From assembly GCA_036897485.1 (NCBI GenBank), contig JAYMTF010001792.1, positions 1-21,285 of the forward strand: a stretch of 21,285 bases of DNA, given 5' to 3'. Positions 18,389 through 21,285 of this stretch are shown one piece after another. The notes beneath the pieces were generated by a model that saw only the letters and a program-made list of their open reading frames with translations, was not told where the DNA came from and did no database searches. The stretch is from Pelargonium nanum (lineage: Eukaryota > Streptophyta > Magnoliopsida > Geraniales > Geraniaceae). How positions within the stretch are numbered: position 1 is the stretch's first letter; the number at the start of each line of letters is the position of its first letter. The translations under genes were made by a program, and so were the position numbers.

Positions 18389-20944
18389 TTATCTCCAAAT
18401 CTTGTACACATAATAAGTGAAATAAGATGTTACAGAATATGACCCACTGTGATCTCTGTTGTGCCTCCTCTGCATAAACTTAAGGAACCTCCCACATAGT
18501 TTTCTCTTGTCACACTCATTGCCCAAAACTATGCCCACAACTAGGCCACCTCCAAAACCTGTGAATATCACTATCAGATCAATTTTACCAAACATCTCAG
18601 TATCTTCCTCTTCTTCACCCTCAGGAGGAGGTTGTGCTGGTGTCATCTGATCAACATTCACACACTTCTTCATTAAAGGATCTCCACATAGCTCTTCATT
18701 TCCCTCATATGAACTGTTTTCAAATGTACCAAACTGGTTCCCTCGCGGTATAGAGCCCGCGAGGTTGTTGTAGGATACATTGAAAAATGAAAGGGATGTG
18801 AGGCCTGTTAGATCTCCCGGGATCTCCCCCGAGAGCTTGTTATCCGAAAGGTCCAACGATTCGATACCCTTGAGGTTGGCCAAGGATGGAGGGATGTTCC
18901 CGGTTATTCTGTTGGCGCCTAGAGTGAGCAAATGAAGACCCTTTAAGTCCCCAATGGATGCAGGAATGTGTCCTTCAAATTTGTTGTTGGAAAGATCAAT
19001 GCCTCTGAAGATGTTGGGAATCTTTCTGTACACCCTTTCCATGCCTTTGTTGGTAACCTTCATTGTGAAGTCATAGTAGGCGCTATGCGAGCCAACTACT
19101 TGTGAATCGCCTTGCAGCTGAATCTGCATGTATGTGAGTATCTCATCAACATCATCTATTTTCATGGATTTCCAATATTGGGAGTCTACGAACGGGAGCT
19201 TGCCCGAGAGGCTATTGAAGGACAAGTCCAGGATCCTCAGCTGGCGAAACTGCGAGACATTGCTATGTTTGTTCATAACACCATAGAGTCTGTTATGTCT
19301 CAAGCAAAGTACCCTCAGCTGAGGAAGAGCAGCCAACCAAGATGGGAATGTGTCATTTAACTGGTTGATTCCAAAATCAATGAACTCAAGCCTTGTGCAG
19401 TTTACTAATGATGTTGGGACTTTATGTTGGAATTGATTCTCACTCAAATTTATCATCTTCAGGACACATCCATACATCCATGATTGTGGAATTGGACCAC
19501 TGAAGTTGTTGCCTTGTAGATTCAAAATGGATAAAGACTTGCTCAATCTCCCAAAACATTGTGGTACCATGCCACTCAGGTTGTTGTAGGATACATCAAA
19601 AGCTATGAGATCAGTCAAATTGCAGGAAAGGGGTGACATTTTTCCAGTCCATCTATTGTAGGAGACCAAGTAGAAATTGGTGGAGAGAGGAGGGACTGGG
19701 AGGGGACCTTGTAGCATATTGTGACTTATGTCAAAAGTGCGTAGCGCGGTCCATGGAAGGATTGCTGGTTGATCCTCAAAACTTGTCAAGAAGTTGTGAG
19801 AAATGTTCAAGAAATCCAAAGTCCCTACACTTGTGTTCCATATCCATTTTGGTATTTCTCCATGAATCTCATTGTTGGAAAGATCCAGCCACCGCAGTTT
19901 GTTTTGGTTAAGCAGGAAAGGAGGGAACTCTTGCAAGTTGCATGAGGCGAATCCAAGGAACTTGTATTGCTTGGGGACATCAGAATCAGAACTATTAACT
20001 ATCAAGGACAAGTTGTTTGATGATAACTCAAGTGTAGACAGAGCTTTAAGGTTGTGAAACATGTGTAGGTCAACAATACCACTCAAGTTATTTGAGTACA
20101 AGTCAAGAGATTGCAGGTTGTGGAGATGGGAAAATGAGTCAGGAACTGAACCTTGAAACCCATTGAGAGAAAGATCTAGGTTTTGCAATTGGGTCATGCT
20201 TGTAAGAAAAGATGGAATTGGACCAGTTAGTTGATTAGAGCCTAGTAACAAACTAGCAAGTTGTGTTAGGCTCATCAACTCAACAGGAATGTTTCCAACT
20301 AAGTGGTTGGAGCCTAGGTCAATCTCAACAAGTTGGGTGAGGTTTCCAAGCCAAGGTGATATTTTGCCATTGATCCCTACACTATTGAGACCCAAGTGAT
20401 TGAGTTTTGAAAGGCTAGCAAGCCAGGACATTGAAGAAAAGGTCAAGTTCAAGAAAGCATTACCTGAGAGATCAAGAGAAGACAAATTGGAGAGATGCAA
20501 AACCTGCCAAGGGACTTGTCCTGAAAAATGAGAATGGGAGAGGTTGAGATGTGTTAAGCTTGAAAGATTGGCAATTGCTGATGGTATGTGAGAGGAATTG
20601 AAGTCATTATAGGCAAGATTGAGCTTCTTGAGGTGGAGGAGATGGAAGAGGCTGCTGTTGGAGGTTAAAGAGCATTGGAGGAAGCTGCTACTCAAATCAA
20701 GACCGATCACATGACCGGTTCCTTCGTTACACTCCACGCCATCCCACGAGCAGCAATCAGCAATAAGCTTCCATGATTTGATCTTGGAGGACTTGCTCTT
20801 GTCAATGGTTAAGCTTTTCTTGAAGTCCCACAAGGCGGATCTGTCGCGATGGAGGCAGAGTTGATGAGGATGATCAATAGCAGAAGCAACAGCAAGATGT
20901 GAAAGTGAGAGGGAGAAGATGATGAAGGTTGAACAAAGCATCAT
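18389..20944 (-). CDS. Leucine-rich-repeat receptor-like protein (RLP, Cf-9-like), no kinase
   Basis: Intronless gene of 851 residues. Signal peptide 1-22; LRRNT_2 cap with Cys30, a CC pair at 64-65 and Cys72 (DCCSWDGVEC); a long run of plant-type extracellular LRRs with LxxLxLxxNxLxGxIP spacing; a non-LRR island at about 586-635 rich in Tyr, Asp and Met; four more LRRs; a C-terminal cap with Cys753 and Cys761; an acidic juxtamembrane stretch 772-779; a membrane segment about 788-808 with a GxxxG motif (GGLVVG); then a short basic tail. This order is that of receptor-like proteins such as Cf-9 and Ve1, which signal with SOBIR1 and BAK1 kinases through the GxxxG helix. The likely role is sensing a microbial or apoplastic ligand, but the ligand cannot be told from sequence and developmental RLPs look similar. 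No stop, frameshift or missing cap is seen. The last 20 or so residues (Ser/Tyr-rich) do not resemble usual RLP tails. Two adjacent ATGs (20944 and 20941) open it. Confidence 0.93.
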   Translation of the reverse strand: MMLCSTFIIFSLSLSHLAVASAIDHPHQLCLHRDRSALWDFKKSLTIDKSKSSKIKSWKLIADCCSWDGVECNEGTGHVIGLDLSSSFLQCSLTSNSSLFHLLHLKKLNLAYNDFNSSHIPSAIANLSSLTHLNLSHSHFSGQVPWQVLHLSNLSSLDLSGNAFLNLTFSSMSWLASLSKLNHLGLNSVGINGKISPWLGNLTQLVEIDLGSNHLVGNIPVELMSLTQLASLLLGSNQLTGPIPSFLTSMTQLQNLDLSLNGFQGSVPDSFSHLHNLQSLDLYSNNLSGIVDLHMFHNLKALSTLELSSNNLSLIVNSSDSDVPKQYKFLGFASCNLQEFPPFLLNQNKLRWLDLSNNEIHGEIPKWIWNTSVGTLDFLNISHNFLTSFEDQPAILPWTALRTFDISHNMLQGPLPVPPLSTNFYLVSYNRWTGKMSPLSCNLTDLIAFDVSYNNLSGMVPQCFGRLSKSLSILNLQGNNFSGPIPQSWMYGCVLKMINLSENQFQHKVPTSLVNCTRLEFIDFGINQLNDTFPSWLAALPQLRVLCLRHNRLYGVMNKHSNVSQFRQLRILDLSFNSLSGKLPFVDSQYWKSMKIDDVDEILTYMQIQLQGDSQVVGSHSAYYDFTMKVTNKGMERVYRKIPNIFRGIDLSNNKFEGHIPASIGDLKGLHLLTLGANRITGNIPPSLANLKGIESLDLSDNKLSGEIPGDLTGLTSLSFFNVSYNNLAGSIPRGNQFGTFENSSYEGNEELCGDPLMKKCVNVDQMTPAQPPPEGEEEEDTEMFGKIDLIVIFTGFGGGLVVGIVLGNECDKRKLCGRFLKFMQRRHNRDHSGSYSVTSYFTYYVYKIWR

Positions 20945-21285
20945 GAATGATATTATAATTTTGAATACTATATTTGGCTCATGGAAGTTATTGAATTCTT
21001 ATAGAAAAATTGGTTTGTTGTGCTTCTTGTTTTCAATGAGAGACAGCTAGCCGGAAGGATTGACTTGAGCACCTTTTCTATACAGTTTCTATAAGCAGAT
21101 ATGTTAGAAAAATGGGTTGGTTGGTTGGTTTTTTCTATGCTTAATCAGTTTCAATAATGGTGCGTTTGTCAACCAATCACAAGATGTGGGAGTGGTGACA
21201 ACATAGAATTCAAATTTGGAGATAGAATAATCAAAAGGTTCACACACAAATCAATAATCATTGAGAAATGTTGAATATAAAGAAT
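20945..21285 (-). promoter_or_regulatory. Promoter region of the LRR receptor-like gene
   Basis: On the minus strand a TATA-like CTATAAGAA lies near 21004-20996, about 55 bases before the ATG. Two W-box cores (TTGAC), binding sites for WRKY factors common in defence genes, occur at about 21060 on the plus strand and 21167 on the minus strand. A GGTT tandem run lies at 21115-21130. Such short motifs are frequent by chance. Confidence 0.35.
21115..21130. repeat. GGTT tetranucleotide run
   Basis: Four tandem GGTT units in the upstream region of the LRR receptor-like gene, followed by a short T-run. Probably a neutral microsatellite. Confidence 0.8.

Noticed and set aside
1..21285. CRISPR arrays, bacterial operons, tRNA or rRNA genes, or a defence-type gene cluster
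   Set aside because: No regularly spaced repeats, no tRNA-like B-box context and no rRNA-like sequence were seen; gene structure is plainly plant nuclear.

Overview
The window is nuclear DNA of a flowering plant, most likely a eudicot and probably a rosid; I cannot name the species. The genes are split by AT-rich GT-AG introns, intergenic DNA is AT-rich, and the proteins belong to plant-only families: a CHASE-domain cytokinin receptor, an X8 callose-binding protein, a GID2/SLY-type F-box protein and an extracellular leucine-rich-repeat receptor-like protein. Five protein-coding genes can be supported. All are intact as far as the sequence shows.

Layout. (1) 1-401 is the upstream region or 5' leader of a long + strand gene and holds several upstream ATGs. 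(2) 402-8839 (+) is a 13-exon AHK2-type cytokinin receptor hybrid histidine kinase of about 1270 residues; every exon junction was rebuilt in frame. (3) 8840-10196 holds its 3' region, perhaps with a 3'-UTR intron, and the promoter of the next gene. (4) 10254-11823 (+) is a three-exon secreted X8-domain protein of 127 residues; its 1.1-kb second intron holds possible retroelement remnants. (5) 12777-14954 (-) is a five-exon TMEM256/DUF423 small membrane protein of 111 residues, with a 1.46-kb last intron. (6) 16474-16968 (-) is an intronless, GC-rich F-box protein of the SNEEZY/GID2 type. (7) 18389-20944 (-) is an intronless LRR receptor-like protein of 851 residues with no kinase. The rest is AT-rich intergenic DNA with microsatellites and no recognisable gene.

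How the genes relate. These are independent plant genes, not an operon or cluster. The first senses cytokinin, the F-box protein probably acts in gibberellin (DELLA) signalling, the X8 protein probably acts at the wall or plasmodesmata, and the LRR protein is probably a surface immune or developmental receptor. The first two genes run rightwards and the last three leftwards, so the X8 and TMEM256 genes converge.

I found no convincing undescribed system. The points most worth a second look are three in-frame tandem splice acceptors in the X8 gene, upstream ORFs before the cytokinin receptor, an uncommon Asn in its ATP-binding G2 box, a heat-shock-element-like array in the TMEM256 intron, and possible retroelement traces in introns.
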